Source: Microbaculum sp051390635 (GTDB taxonomy: Bacteria > Pseudomonadota > Alphaproteobacteria > Rhizobiales > Tepidamorphaceae). From it: a stretch of DNA of 64,000 nucleotides. This document shows positions 7,495-19,600 of the stretch, piece by piece (within the stretch, counting starts at the first letter, position 1; each line of letters starts with the position of its first letter). Made by a program: the position numbers and the translations under genes. The notes beneath the pieces are model-generated. The model was not told where the DNA came from. It saw nothing but the letters and a program-made list of their open reading frames with translations, and did not search any database. The stretch covers positions 186,001 to 250,000 of the forward strand of contig NZ_JBPODT010000003.1 of the NCBI RefSeq assembly GCF_051390635.1, given 5' to 3'.

Positions 7495-10400
7495 TCAGCC
7501 GGCCGATTTGTCGAGTTCCGTGAGCAGTTCCGGGGTGATGTCGCCGGTGTCGGGCATGCCCACCGAGCGCTGGAAGGCGCGCACCGCGTCGCGGGTGCGG
7601 GGACCGACCTCGCCGTCGGCCGGGCCGGGCGTGAAACCGAGCTTGGACAGCATCGACTGGGCCGACATGATCATGTCGCGGTCGATGAAGGCCTGCCGCG
7701 CCTGCGTTACCGATCCCCAGCCGCCCTGCGGTTCGGGGACGACGTTGGCGCTGGCGTCGGGCGTCTTCGGTGTCCAGGCATCCAACACCGCGCGGGCCTT
7801 CAGCAGGCTTTCCTGATCGAGCTGGCTGGCGACTTCGTCGCGTTTGGCGAGCGCCTCGTTGTCGCCCTGGTCGGCGGCGATCGCGAACCAGCGGAACGAT
7901 TCGGCGAAATTGGTCTGGACGCCGAGGCCGCGGGCGAACAGGACCGCGAGGTTGAATTGGCTGTCGGCGAGGCCGTATTCGGCGGCCTGGCGGAACCAGA
8001 TGGCCGCCTTCTCGTAGTCCGGCTTTCCGTCGATGCCGTCGGCGTAGAGCACGGCCAGATTGTGCATGGCCTTGCGATTGCCCTGCTCGGCGGCGCGCTG
8101 GTACCACATGCGGGCCATGGCGAGGTCGCGACCGACGCCTTCGCCCTTTTCGTACAGGCTGCCGAGGCGATACTGCGCCGGGGCGAGCCCCTGCGCGGCC
8201 GCCTTCCGATACCATTCGACGGCCCTGGTGGCGTCGTGCGGCAGGCCGCGGCCGTCCATGTAGCGGACCGCCACCTCGAATTCGGCGGCCGGTTCGCCCG
8301 CGGCGGCGGCCTGGCGCAGCAATTCCGGCGTCGTGCTGGCCGCCAGCTCGTCGAGGACGGCGCTGGCGGGCTGCGCCGACGCGGTCACCGGCGCCGTCAT
8401 CGGCTTGGAATTGCCGGCGGGCATGGAAGCGGACGCGGTTTCGGTCAGCGCGACGGCCGCCTTGGGGCCGGCGGCTTTCGGCTTGTTGGCGCCCGCCTTG
8501 TTGGCGCCCACCTTGTTCCGGGCCCCCGTCTTCGCCGCGTTGCCCTTGGCCTTCGACTTGTCTGCGGTCCTGGCGCCGTTCGCCTTCTTCTTGGCCTGGG
8601 GCTTGCCGGCGACCTTCGACGGGTCCTTGGTCGCGGTCCGGGCCTTGGCCTGCGGCGCTCCGCTCATCGTCGCGTTCGCGGTGACGTTGCGCGGAGCGAC
8701 GACAGGAACCGATGCTGCGGATTCCGATGCGGCGGACCCCGATGGCAGTGGGGCCGACAGGAAGGGGGCGGCGTCTGGCGCCGCGCTCGCGACCGCGGGC
8801 TGGTCGAGGGAGGACGTGCTGGCCGGATCCGACGTCAGCAGGGTGGCGATCTTCATCGTCCCGTAGACGAGGACGAGCATCGCCGCGGCGATCGCCAGCG
8901 GACGGCGGTATTTCTTGAGTGCGCTGCGGAGCGCGCCGAGGGACACGCCCTTCGCGACGGCGGTCTTGTCCTGCGTGCCGGACTGCTCGGCAACGGCGGC
9001 CTGGGCGGCACGCCGGGCCGCGGCGATGAAGTCGGACGGTGAATCCGTCGCCGACATCGCCGGCGGCGCGGCCGCCGGCCGGCCGGTACCGGGAACCAGC
9101 GGCGTGTCGTCTTCGATGGAGTCGGCCCCGGAGGAGCCCACATTCGGGGAACCCGAATCGCGCTGCGATTTTTTCGCTGCCGCTGCCGCCTTGGCGGCCT
9201 TCTTCGCTTCGGCCTTGGCGGCTTTCGCCTCGGCCGCGGTCGTTTCGGTCGGCTCCGCCTTCAGTCTCGGCTCGGGCTTGACGGCCGGCGCCTCGGCCGG
9301 CTCGGCGGCGCGGTCCCGGGGCTCGGATTGTTCCTGGCCGGGCTGCGACTTGTCCCCGGCCACCTCGTCGACCTCGTCCTCGAGTTCCTCGAGCCTGTCG
9401 ACGACTTTCATCAGCGTGGCGTGGACAACCTGCAGCGCGTCGTGGGTGCGCTGACCGGTCGCTTCGGCGTCCCGGCGCTGGTTGGCGAGTTCGTCGCGCA
9501 GCGTGCCGAAGACGTCGGCGCCGCCGACGCTCGTCCCGATCGCCGCAAGCGCGCGCTCGATGGCGTCGTTCGCCGCAGCGCGGGCTGCATCCAGGGTATC
9601 GGCCCGGCTGTCCTCGATACGGGAGAACATGTCCGTGATCGTCTGTTCCAGCCCGCCCGTGTCGGCCGTCTGGCGGGAGGTGGCATCCACGGTCTCGGCC
9701 AGCCGCGAGATCTGCTGCTCGATCTGCGCGAGCGCGACCGGGTCGCCGTCCTGGGCGGCGCCGGCCAGTTTTTCCGAAAGCTGGGCGATCTGATTTTCGA
9801 GCTCGCCCATGCGGCTCTCGGGCGACTGCGTCATGCGCTCACCGAGCGCCTGCATGTCCCGGCGCAGCGCCGCGTGGTCGTCGCGGCGCACACCGTCGAT
9901 CTGTTCGGCCAGATTGCGGATGTCGGCGCGGATCGCGTCGAGCTCGGCAAGCCCGGCCTCGTCGAGGGCGTTGGTCGCCGCAAAGGCGCTGCGTTCGGCA
10001 AGCAGACGATCGCCGAGGTCGCGCAATTCGCCGCGCATGGCATCGAATTCGCCGCGTGTCGCCGTATCGAACCGCGCCGCGATATCCTCGAGCTGGGCCT
10101 CGATGGTCCCGGAACTGGCCTCCGGCAGCGTCTCGATGCGATCGGCCAGCCGCGCCATCTCCGCGCGCATGGCCTCCATTTCGCCGCGGCCGCGAAGCTC
10201 CACCTGCTCGGCGATCTCGCGCACCTCGTTGCGTATCGCGCCGATCTCGTCGCGCGCCGCCGCGCTCAGCCGCACGGCGACATCCTCGAGCTTCGCTTCG
10301 ATTGATTCTGTATCGCGCCCGGGCATGGACTCGATTTTGCCCGCCAGATTCCGGATCTCGGAACGCAGGGATTCGAACTCGCCGCGCGTCCTGCGGTCGA

Positions 10401-11385
10401 TGTCCTGGGCGATCTCGCGCAGTTCGCCGCGGATCGCGTCCAGTTCCGAGCGCGTCGCGGTATCGAGCCGCCGCACCGTGTCCTCGAGCCGCTCTGCGAG
10501 GTCGTCCGCGACCTTGGAGGGCATCGATTCGATGCGCCGCGCCATCTCGGCGACCATCAGCTGGAGATCGGAGAAATCCTTGGTGTCGCTGGCCCGCAGT
10601 CCGCCGGTTGCGACGACGTTTTCCAGGCCTTCCCGGATCTGCTTGAGCTGATCGGAGGGCAGGGCCTCGCCGAGCGAGCGCTCGAGCCGCTCGGAAACGA
10701 GATCGATGCGGTGGTCGACCCGGTCGGCATAGCCGGACACGGCGCGGTCGAATTCGACCTCGAGCGTTTTCTGCCGGGAGGCGATCTCGGCGATCGCGTC
10801 CCTGAGGCCGTTACTTGGGGCAGAGGAGGGGCGGTCCGGCCGGGCGGCGGGCGCGGTGCCGGTAAGGGGCGGGCGCTGCTTGGATTCGACGCGCCGGGCA
10901 ATGTCGTGAAGCCGTTCCTCGAGATCGCGGATCGTTTCGCGGGTCGAAATCCGTTCCGGTCCTTGGGGCATCGTGCTGCTCAATCTGTCGAGACGGCGGG
11001 CGATCCCCCGTAACGAGTGCGGATCGTCGTCGTCGGCTGCGGGCTTTTCGGTTCCGATCGCGCCTGCCAGGCGATCGAGGCGAAGCTCGATCGGATCCGT
11101 CGGCCCGAACGGGTCGCGGGCGCCCGGGGTGTCGAACGGGTCGTCCAGACGCCGGCCACCGGTCGGGGCGGCGCGGTAGGCTTGCGGGGAATCCGTGGAA
11201 GTGGCCGAGGGGGCGGCGGGCGGCCGCGGTACGTCTTGCGGCGCCCCGGTGTCCACCTTCGAGTCGTGCAGGACCGCGTCGAGCCAGTCGCCGAGGCTCA
11301 TGCCTGCCCGATCCGCGGCGCGTCTCGCCTGGTCGGCGGGATCGTCGTGGTCGACAGGTTCTCTACGTGAGCCGCGAAGTGCCAT
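7495..11385 (-). CDS. PodJ-like polarity protein with Sel1 repeats and peptidoglycan-binding domain
   Basis: 1296 residues. A short conserved N-terminus (AGMSLGDWLDAVL) is followed by a very long coiled-coil region (~residues 100-690) with repeated modules of the form RGEFDAMRGELRDLGDRL, an Ala/Lys-rich linker, one membrane helix (~829-850, LAIAAAMLVLVYGTMKIATL), a Pro/Ala/Lys-rich stretch, about four Sel1-type TPR repeats (~1035-1185) and a C-terminal peptidoglycan-binding domain (~1225-1290). This is the architecture of PodJ and similar polar organisers of Alphaproteobacteria: cytoplasmic coiled coil, periplasmic Sel1 and wall-binding end. It probably marks a cell pole. It is a single gene, with the divergent MerR gene 251 bp away. 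Confidence 0.85.
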   Translation of the reverse strand: MALRGSRREPVDHDDPADQARRAADRAGMSLGDWLDAVLHDSKVDTGAPQDVPRPPAAPSATSTDSPQAYRAAPTGGRRLDDPFDTPGARDPFGPTDPIELRLDRLAGAIGTEKPAADDDDPHSLRGIARRLDRLSSTMPQGPERISTRETIRDLEERLHDIARRVESKQRPPLTGTAPAARPDRPSSAPSNGLRDAIAEIASRQKTLEVEFDRAVSGYADRVDHRIDLVSERLERSLGEALPSDQLKQIREGLENVVATGGLRASDTKDFSDLQLMVAEMARRIESMPSKVADDLAERLEDTVRRLDTATRSELDAIRGELREIAQDIDRRTRGEFESLRSEIRNLAGKIESMPGRDTESIEAKLEDVAVRLSAAARDEIGAIRNEVREIAEQVELRGRGEMEAMRAEMARLADRIETLPEASSGTIEAQLEDIAARFDTATRGEFDAMRGELRDLGDRLLAERSAFAATNALDEAGLAELDAIRADIRNLAEQIDGVRRDDHAALRRDMQALGERMTQSPESRMGELENQIAQLSEKLAGAAQDGDPVALAQIEQQISRLAETVDATSRQTADTGGLEQTITDMFSRIEDSRADTLDAARAAANDAIERALAAIGTSVGGADVFGTLRDELANQRRDAEATGQRTHDALQVVHATLMKVVDRLEELEDEVDEVAGDKSQPGQEQSEPRDRAAEPAEAPAVKPEPRLKAEPTETTAAEAKAAKAEAKKAAKAAAAAKKSQRDSGSPNVGSSGADSIEDDTPLVPGTGRPAAAPPAMSATDSPSDFIAAARRAAQAAVAEQSGTQDKTAVAKGVSLGALRSALKKYRRPLAIAAAMLVLVYGTMKIATLLTSDPASTSSLDQPAVASAAPDAAPFLSAPLPSGSAASESAASVPVVAPRNVTANATMSGAPQAKARTATKDPSKVAGKPQAKKKANGARTADKSKAKGNAAKTGARNKVGANKAGANKPKAAGPKAAVALTETASASMPAGNSKPMTAPVTASAQPASAVLDELAASTTPELLRQAAAAGEPAAEFEVAVRYMDGRGLPHDATRAVEWYRKAAAQGLAPAQYRLGSLYEKGEGVGRDLAMARMWYQRAAEQGNRKAMHNLAVLYADGIDGKPDYEKAAIWFRQAAEYGLADSQFNLAVLFARGLGVQTNFAESFRWFAIAADQGDNEALAKRDEVASQLDQESLLKARAVLDAWTPKTPDASANVVPEPQGGWGSVTQARQAFIDRDMIMSAQSMLSKLGFTPGPADGEVGPRTRDAVRAFQRSVGMPDTGDITPELLTELDKSAG

Positions 11386-11581
11386 GTTAGTCTACCGATC
11401 CGATCCGGTCCGTTCGTGCCGGGCATGGGCTCCATTCGTTTCCGGAGTCGGGAATCGTCCGGCCTGGCTGATCCCCGATGGATAGTTTTCCCATCAGGGT
11501 AAATAGTTGGTTAAGCGCGCCGTGGTTTCTCGGCGTCGCGGTCTCGAAACGGGACAATGTCGGGCCGGAAGGTGTTTTGAT

Positions 11582-11610
11582 TTGACCTTTACGTAAACGT
11601 AAGGCATATT
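11582..11610 (+). promoter_or_regulatory. Promoter with MerR operator in its spacer (merR autoregulation)
   Basis: A -35-like TTGACC (11582-11587) and a -10-like CATATT (11605-11610) are separated by 17 bases. The spacer holds a perfect inverted repeat TTACGT-AA-ACGTAA (11589-11602). This matches my recollection of the operator for LiuR-type MerR regulators of branched-chain and fatty acid catabolism. The regulator's start codon lies 26 bp downstream. With a 17-bp spacer, repression by occlusion is more likely than the usual MerR activation by untwisting a 19-bp spacer. Confidence 0.75.
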
Positions 11611-11636
11611 GCGCCCGCGATAACGAGGAGCGTTTC

Positions 11637-12095
11637 ATGGTCGAGAACGCCGTGGCGAATGCGCGGTCCGAGGCCGAGGCGCAGGCCGGGTCCATTGAAC
11701 AGGATCACAAGACGGTCTTCACCATCGGCGACCTGTCGCGCGAATTCGGCGTGACGCTGCGGGCAATCCGTTTCTACGAGGACAAGGGGCTGCTCAATCC
11801 GCGCCGGCAGGGCATGACGCGGCTCTACTCGCGCCGTGATCGCGCCCGGCTGAAATTGATCCTCCTGGGCAAGCGCGTCGGCTTTTCCCTCGTGGAGATC
11901 GGCGAGATGCTCGATCTCTACGATCTGAAGGACGGCCAGACGACCCAGATGAAGGTGGCGCTGACGAAATTCGACGAACAGATCGCGTATCTGGAGGCCC
12001 AGCGCGCCGAGATCGATCAGGCGCTGGGCGACCTCAAGCGCGCCCGCGACGTGGTCCAGGGCATCCTGAAGGAGCGCGAGCACAAGGAACGCTGA
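11637..12095 (+). CDS. MerR family transcriptional regulator (LiuR-like) of the beta-oxidation operon
   Basis: 152 residues. An N-terminal MerR winged helix (~FTIGDLSREFGVTLRAIRFYEDKGLL, residues ~25-50) is followed by a long dimerisation coiled coil to the C-terminus. No metal-binding cysteines are present, as in regulators that sense acyl-CoA or organic ligands rather than metals. It has a good ribosome site, GAGGAG, 7 bases before the ATG. It is the first gene ahead of the acyl-CoA dehydrogenase genes and has a matching inverted repeat in its own promoter, so it probably represses itself and the downstream genes. The inducer is presumably an acyl-CoA (inference). Confidence 0.88.
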   Translation: MVENAVANARSEAEAQAGSIEQDHKTVFTIGDLSREFGVTLRAIRFYEDKGLLNPRRQGMTRLYSRRDRARLKLILLGKRVGFSLVEIGEMLDLYDLKDGQTTQMKVALTKFDEQIAYLEAQRAEIDQALGDLKRARDVVQGILKEREHKER

Positions 12096-12104
12096 TTTAA
12101 CAAT

Positions 12105-12132
12105 CGGCCGGGGCGGTCCCCCGACCCGGCCG
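12105..12132. other. Inverted repeat between merR gene and first acyl-CoA dehydrogenase
   Basis: CGGCCGGG (12105-12112) and CCCGGCCG (12125-12132) form a perfect 8-bp stem with a 12-base loop in the 65-bp gap between the two genes. There is no T tract after it, so it is not a standard terminator. It might moderate expression or mRNA stability. Confidence 0.5.
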
Positions 12133-12160
12133 CTGACAAGCCAATTCCGGGAGTGAAACC

Positions 12161-13954
<1,794 letters not shown>

Positions 13955-14041
13955 TGGTGGACACCGGCATCGGTCGCCATCCCGGCCGGAACGGTGTGGA
14001 GATCCGGGACCGGAGAGGCCCGGCGCCATCTGTGGCTCGCT

Positions 14042-14077
14042 GATCCCGGATCGGCCGCCCGGCCGTCCGGGATGACG
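14042..14077. repeat. REP-like palindrome, copy 1
   Basis: A 36-bp element that folds into an 8-bp stem (ATCCCGGA/TCCGGGAT), a one-base bulge and a 5-bp inner stem (CGGCC/GGCCG) with the tetraloop GCCC. It is identical to the element at 16660-16695 except in those four loop bases. It lies between the two acyl-CoA dehydrogenase genes. Confidence 0.9.
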
Positions 14078-14108
14078 CCGGGATGACGAAGGAGAGGGAC
14101 GAGACGAT

Positions 14109-15266
14109 ATGACCGCACTCGATGTACCCCGCCCCGACTGGATGAGCGAGGACGTCGTCCTCCTCGAGGACCAGTCGCGCCGCTTCTTCGACGCCGAGAT
14201 GGTCCCGCACTACGACGGGTGGATCGACGAGGGCATCGTGCCGCGCTGGGCCTGGGAGAAGACCGGCGAGGCGGGCCTGCTCTGCGCCGCGTTGCCGGAA
14301 GAATACGGCGGCGCCGGCGGCAGCTTCGCCCACGAGGCGGTGATCACCTATCAGCTCGGCATGGCCGGCCTCGACTCCTTCGGCATCGTGCTGCACAACG
14401 CCATCGTGGCCCCCTACATCCTGCATTTCGGCTCGGAGGACCAGAAGAAGCGCTGGCTGCCGAAGCTGGCCACCGGCGAGATGATCGGCGCCATCGCCAT
14501 GACCGAGCCCGGCGCCGGCTCCGACCTGCAGGGCGTCAGGACCACGGCCACGAAGGACGGCAACCACTACCGCATCTCCGGCTCCAAGACCTTCATCACC
14601 AACGGCCAGAACGCAAACCTGATCATCGTGGTGGCGAAGACCGATCCCGCCGCCGGCGCCAGGGGCACCTCGCTGTTCGTCGTCGAGACGGACGCGGTCG
14701 AGGGCTTCCGTCGCGGCCGCAACCTGAAGAAACTCGGGCTCAAGGCGCAGGACACCTCCGAGCTGTTTTTCGACGACGTGCGCGTGCCCGCCGACGCGCT
14801 GCTTGGCGCGGAGGAGGGCCAGGGCTTCGTCCAGCTCATGACCGAGCTGCCGCAGGAGCGCCTGCTCGTCGCCGTCCAGGCGATGGCGATGATCGAGCGC
14901 GCGCTCGAGGTGACCATCGCCTACGTCAAGGAACGCCAGGCCTTCGGCAAGGCGGTTATGGAGTTCCAGAACACCCAGTTTGCGCTCGCCGAGGCCAAGA
15001 CCGAGGCGACCATCGCCAAGGTGTTCATGAACCACTGCATCGGCCAGCTCATCGCCGGCCGGCTCGACTCCACGACCGCGTCGATGGCCAAGTACTGGCT
15101 CACCGATCTGCAGTGCAAGATCGTCGACCAGTGCCTGCAGCTGCACGGCGGCTACGGCTACATGGCCGAATACCCGATCTCGCGCATGTACCAGGATGCC
15201 CGCGTCCAGCGCATCTACGCCGGCACCAACGAGATCATGAAGCTGCTGATCGCCCGGAGCCTGTGA
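14109..15266 (+). CDS. Acyl-CoA dehydrogenase, long-chain type
   Basis: 385-residue acyl-CoA dehydrogenase of standard length. FAD/substrate motifs are IAMTEPGAGSDLQG (~residue 132) and ISGSKTFITNGQNA (~155). The C-terminus reads IYAGTNEIMKLLIARSL, where the usual YEGT glutamate is replaced. In long-chain and isovaleryl-type enzymes the catalytic Glu instead lies in the preceding helix, and the segment ELPQERLLVAVQAMAMIERA fits that type. The start is ATG 14109 with GGAGAGGGACG upstream. It is the second dehydrogenase of the operon and may differ from the first in chain length or in branched substrates. Confidence 0.92.
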   Translation: MTALDVPRPDWMSEDVVLLEDQSRRFFDAEMVPHYDGWIDEGIVPRWAWEKTGEAGLLCAALPEEYGGAGGSFAHEAVITYQLGMAGLDSFGIVLHNAIVAPYILHFGSEDQKKRWLPKLATGEMIGAIAMTEPGAGSDLQGVRTTATKDGNHYRISGSKTFITNGQNANLIIVVAKTDPAAGARGTSLFVVETDAVEGFRRGRNLKKLGLKAQDTSELFFDDVRVPADALLGAEEGQGFVQLMTELPQERLLVAVQAMAMIERALEVTIAYVKERQAFGKAVMEFQNTQFALAEAKTEATIAKVFMNHCIGQLIAGRLDSTTASMAKYWLTDLQCKIVDQCLQLHGGYGYMAEYPISRMYQDARVQRIYAGTNEIMKLLIARSL

Positions 15267-15310
15267 GCGATGGCGCGCAATGGCTTCCCCACGGTCGAAA
15301 CAGCGGCGTC

Positions 15311-15357
15311 GGGTCGGGCCGTCCCGGTCGCGCCCGGATCGCGCCCGGGCTTGACCC
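15311..15357. repeat. Imperfect palindromic repeat in gap before thiolase gene
   Basis: The stretch begins GGGTCGGGCC and ends GGGCTTGACCC around internal GCGCCCGG copies, giving an imperfect hairpin. Sequences of the type GCGCCCGGGCTTGACCCG recur in intergenic DNA of Hyphomicrobiales. It is less regular than the 36-bp elements either side of this gene. Confidence 0.4.
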
Positions 15358-15438
15358 GTCCATCGCCAGCCACACGTCTATCCGTCATGAACACTGCGCC
15401 GTGCCCTCGCCGGCGCGGCACGCATAAGGGAGGCTCGC

Positions 15439-16647
<1,209 letters not shown>

Positions 16648-16659
16648 GGCGCACGCCCC

Positions 16660-16695
16660 GATCCCGGATCGGCCTTGAGGCCGTCCGGGATGACG
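16660..16695. repeat. REP-like palindrome, copy 2
   Basis: A second copy of the 36-bp element at 14042-14077, identical outside the tetraloop, which here is TTGA. The stem is ATCCCGGA/TCCGGGAT plus CGGCC/GGCCG. It lies in the 80-bp gap between the thiolase and cupin genes. Confidence 0.9.
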
Positions 16696-16727
16696 ACGGA
16701 GTGGCAAGAGGCAAGGCACGGAGACAG

Positions 16728-17189
16728 ATGCCCAAGATCGACATGGACGCCGTTCCCGAGCGCAGGGGATCGGGCTATCCCGATCCCTTCAAGGCGGCTT
16801 ATGCGAACCGGATCAAGCAGCCGCTCGGCGATGCCGCCGGCCTGACCCAGTTCGGCGTCAACCTGACCCGGATGGCGCCGGGAACGGGAACCGCGCTGCG
16901 CCACTGGCACGAGAACGAGGACGAGTTCGTCTACGTGCTCGAAGGCGAGCTGGTGCTGATCGAGGACGAGGGCGAGACGGTGCTGCGCGCCGGCGACGCC
17001 GCCGGCTTCAAGGCCGGCGTGCCGAACGGCCACTGCTTCGTCAACCGGTCCGACAGGGAAGCGGTTGTCCTCGAGGTCGGCACGCGCGCGCCGACCGAAC
17101 GGAGCCACTATCCCGACGCCGATCTCATGGCCGTCAACGACGGCAGCGGCTTCAAGTTCACCCATAAATCCGGCGAACCGTACGCCTGA
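16728..17189 (+). CDS. Cupin domain-containing protein
   Basis: 153-residue single-domain cupin. Cupin motif 1 is seen as LRHWHENEDEFVYVLEGELVL (~residues 58-79; His, His and Glu metal ligands) and motif 2 as GDAAGFKAGVPNGHCFVNRS (~91-110). The ATG at 16728 follows GGAGACAG at good distance; the open frame extends far upstream only as an artefact of GC-rich sequence. It lies inside the beta-oxidation operon between thiolase and FadB-like genes. The function is unknown. It may be a small metal-dependent enzyme or binding protein. Confidence 0.85.
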   Translation: MPKIDMDAVPERRGSGYPDPFKAAYANRIKQPLGDAAGLTQFGVNLTRMAPGTGTALRHWHENEDEFVYVLEGELVLIEDEGETVLRAGDAAGFKAGVPNGHCFVNRSDREAVVLEVGTRAPTERSHYPDADLMAVNDGSGFKFTHKSGEPYA

Positions 17190-17225
17190 CCCCATTTACG
17201 GGGACCCATCCAACGGGGAAACGTC

Positions 17226-19457
17226 ATGACCTACAAGAACTTCACGCTCGACATCGACGCCGACGGCATCGCGCTCGTCACCTGGGACATGCCCGGCAAG
17301 TCGATGAACGTCTTCGACGCTTCGGTGATGGACGACCTCGAGGCGATCATCGCCAGGGTGACCGAGGACGCGGCCATCAAGGGCGCGGTCGTCACCTCCG
17401 GCAAGGACACCTTCTCCGGCGGCGCCGACCTGACCATGCTGCAGGGCCTGCTCGGCGAGTTCCACAGGATGCGTGCTGCCGCCAAGTCCGAAGAAGACGA
17501 GACGGCGGCGATGCAACGCATGTTCGACGAGAGCCGGCGCATGTCGCAGCTCTGGCGGCGGCTGGAGACCTGCGGCAAGCCCTGGGTCGCCGCCATCAAC
17601 GGCACCGCCATGGGCGGCGCCCTCGAACTGGCGCTGTCCTGCCACCACCGCGTCGCCGCCGACAATGACAAGACCAGGCTGGCGCTGCCCGAGGTCAAGG
17701 TCGGCCTGTTCCCAGGCGCCGGCGGCACCCAGCGTGTGCCGCGCATGATCCCGACGCCGGACGCGCTGCAGTTCCTGCTGCAGGGCCGCGAGCTGCGCGT
17801 CGGCCAGGCCAAGTCGATGCGGCTGATCGACCAGGTGGTCCCCGCCGACGCGCTGGTCGAGACCGCAAAGGCGTGGATACGCGACGGCGGCAAGGGCGTG
17901 CAGCCGTGGGACAAGGACGGCTTCAAGCTGCCCGGCGGCAAGGTCTATTCGCCGGCCGGCTTCCAGATCTTCCCGCCGGCCAACGCCATCTATCGCCGCG
18001 AGACCTTCGACAACTATCCCGCCGCCCGCGCCATCATGTCCTGCGTCTACGAGGGCCTGATGCTGCCGATGGACCAGGCGCTGACGGTGGAATCGCGCTA
18101 CTTCGCCAACGTCCTGCAGACCAAGGAAGCGGCCTCGATGATCCGCTCCCTGTTCGTCTCCATGCAGGAACTGAACAAGGGCGCGCGCCGCCCCGCCGAC
18201 GTGCCGGCCGAGCCGATCCGGAAGGTCGGCATCCTCGGCGCCGGCTTCATGGGCGCGGGCGTCGCCTACGTCACCGCGCGCGCGGGCATCGACGTCGTTC
18301 TGATCGACCGCGACATCGAGGCCGCCGAGCGCGGCAAGGCCTATTCCGACACGCTGGTGTCGAAGGCCGTCAGCCGCGGCCGCTCGACGCCGGAGGCCAA
18401 GGAGGCGCTGCTGTCGCGCATCCGCACCACCACCGACTACGCCGACCTCGAGGGCTGCGACCTCATCGTCGAGGCGGTGTTCGAGGACAAGGACATCAAG
18501 GCCGACGTCACCCAGAAGGCGGAAGCCGTGATCGGCAAGTCCGCGATCTTCGGCTCCAACACCTCGACCCTGCCGATCACCGAGCTGGCCAAAGCGAGCG
18601 CGCGGCCGAAGAACTTCATCGGCATCCACTTCTTCTCGCCCGTCGACAAGATGATGCTGGTCGAGATCATCATGGGCAAGAAGACGAGCGACGAGGCGCT
18701 GGCCCGGGCGCTCGACTATTGCCGCGCGATCCGCAAGACGCCGATCGTGGTCAACGACTCGCGCGGCTTCTACACCTCGCGCGTCGTCGGCACCTACATC
18801 CGCGAAGGCCACCTGATGCTGATGGAGGGCGTGCCCGCCGCGATGATCGAGAATCTCGGCCGCATGGCCGGCATGCCGGTCGGTCCGCTGGCCCTGAACG
18901 ACGAGGTCGCCGTCGATCTCGCCTGGAAGATCCTGCAGGCGACCCGGAAGGATCTCGGCGACACGGCGGTCGACCCGGCGCAGGAGACGCTTCTGGAAGA
19001 GATGGTCGTCAAGCGCGGCCGCCTCGGCCGCAAGAACGGCAAGGGCTTCTACGACTATCCCGACAAGGGCAAGAAGCACCTGTGGCCCGATCTCGCCGAG
19101 CTGCAGCCGGTCCACCTCGATCCCGATCTGATCGACAAGGAGGAGCTCGAGCATCGCCTGCTGGCGATCCAGGCGCTGGAGACCGCGCGCTGCTTCGCCG
19201 AAGGGGTGCTCACCGATGTGCGCGAGGCCGATGTCGGCTCGATCCTCGGCTTCGGCTACGCCCCCTTCGCCGGCGGCACGCTGAGCTACATCGACAACAT
19301 GGGGCTCAAGGCCTTCGTCGAGATGTGCAACAAGCTCGCCCGCAAACACGGGCCCCGCTTCCGGCCGAACAAGCTGCTGAAGGAAATGGCGGCCAATGGC
19401 GAGACCTTCTACGGCCGCTTCCCGCCCGGCAAGCCGGAGCGCAGGCAGGCGGCCTGA
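17226..19457 (+). CDS. fadB: Fatty acid oxidation complex alpha subunit (enoyl-CoA hydratase / 3-hydroxyacyl-CoA dehydrogenase)
   Basis: 743-residue bifunctional enzyme. The N-terminal crotonase domain (~1-200) has the oxyanion segment FSGGADL and glutamates in GGALELALSCHH and ALPEVKVGLFPGAGG. The middle NAD-binding domain begins at VGILGAGFMGAG (~333) and has the catalytic-type His in IGIHFFSPVDKM (~467). The C-terminal 3HCDH domains follow. With the thiolase it completes beta-oxidation. GGGGAAACGTC precedes ATG 17226. FadB and FadJ types are not separable here; the operon order suggests the general degradative enzyme. Confidence 0.93.
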   Translation: MTYKNFTLDIDADGIALVTWDMPGKSMNVFDASVMDDLEAIIARVTEDAAIKGAVVTSGKDTFSGGADLTMLQGLLGEFHRMRAAAKSEEDETAAMQRMFDESRRMSQLWRRLETCGKPWVAAINGTAMGGALELALSCHHRVAADNDKTRLALPEVKVGLFPGAGGTQRVPRMIPTPDALQFLLQGRELRVGQAKSMRLIDQVVPADALVETAKAWIRDGGKGVQPWDKDGFKLPGGKVYSPAGFQIFPPANAIYRRETFDNYPAARAIMSCVYEGLMLPMDQALTVESRYFANVLQTKEAASMIRSLFVSMQELNKGARRPADVPAEPIRKVGILGAGFMGAGVAYVTARAGIDVVLIDRDIEAAERGKAYSDTLVSKAVSRGRSTPEAKEALLSRIRTTTDYADLEGCDLIVEAVFEDKDIKADVTQKAEAVIGKSAIFGSNTSTLPITELAKASARPKNFIGIHFFSPVDKMMLVEIIMGKKTSDEALARALDYCRAIRKTPIVVNDSRGFYTSRVVGTYIREGHLMLMEGVPAAMIENLGRMAGMPVGPLALNDEVAVDLAWKILQATRKDLGDTAVDPAQETLLEEMVVKRGRLGRKNGKGFYDYPDKGKKHLWPDLAELQPVHLDPDLIDKEELEHRLLAIQALETARCFAEGVLTDVREADVGSILGFGYAPFAGGTLSYIDNMGLKAFVEMCNKLARKHGPRFRPNKLLKEMAANGETFYGRFPPGKPERRQAA

Positions 19458-19600
19458 TACACCGACCTCGGCGCGCCTTCCTCTCTGCCGCCCGCTGACG
19501 AAACCGTGTTTCGCGGCGGGTGCAATCCCTTTGCCAATTCTCCGCGCCCGTTCCATTGTTGTGCCGACGGCGCGGCAGGCGACCGGGGGAAGGGAACGGA

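Noticed and set aside
17196..19556. 786-codon open frame antisense to fadB
   Set aside because: Shadow frame of a highly biased GC-rich gene; it has no recognisable domains and covers the whole of the well-supported fadB.
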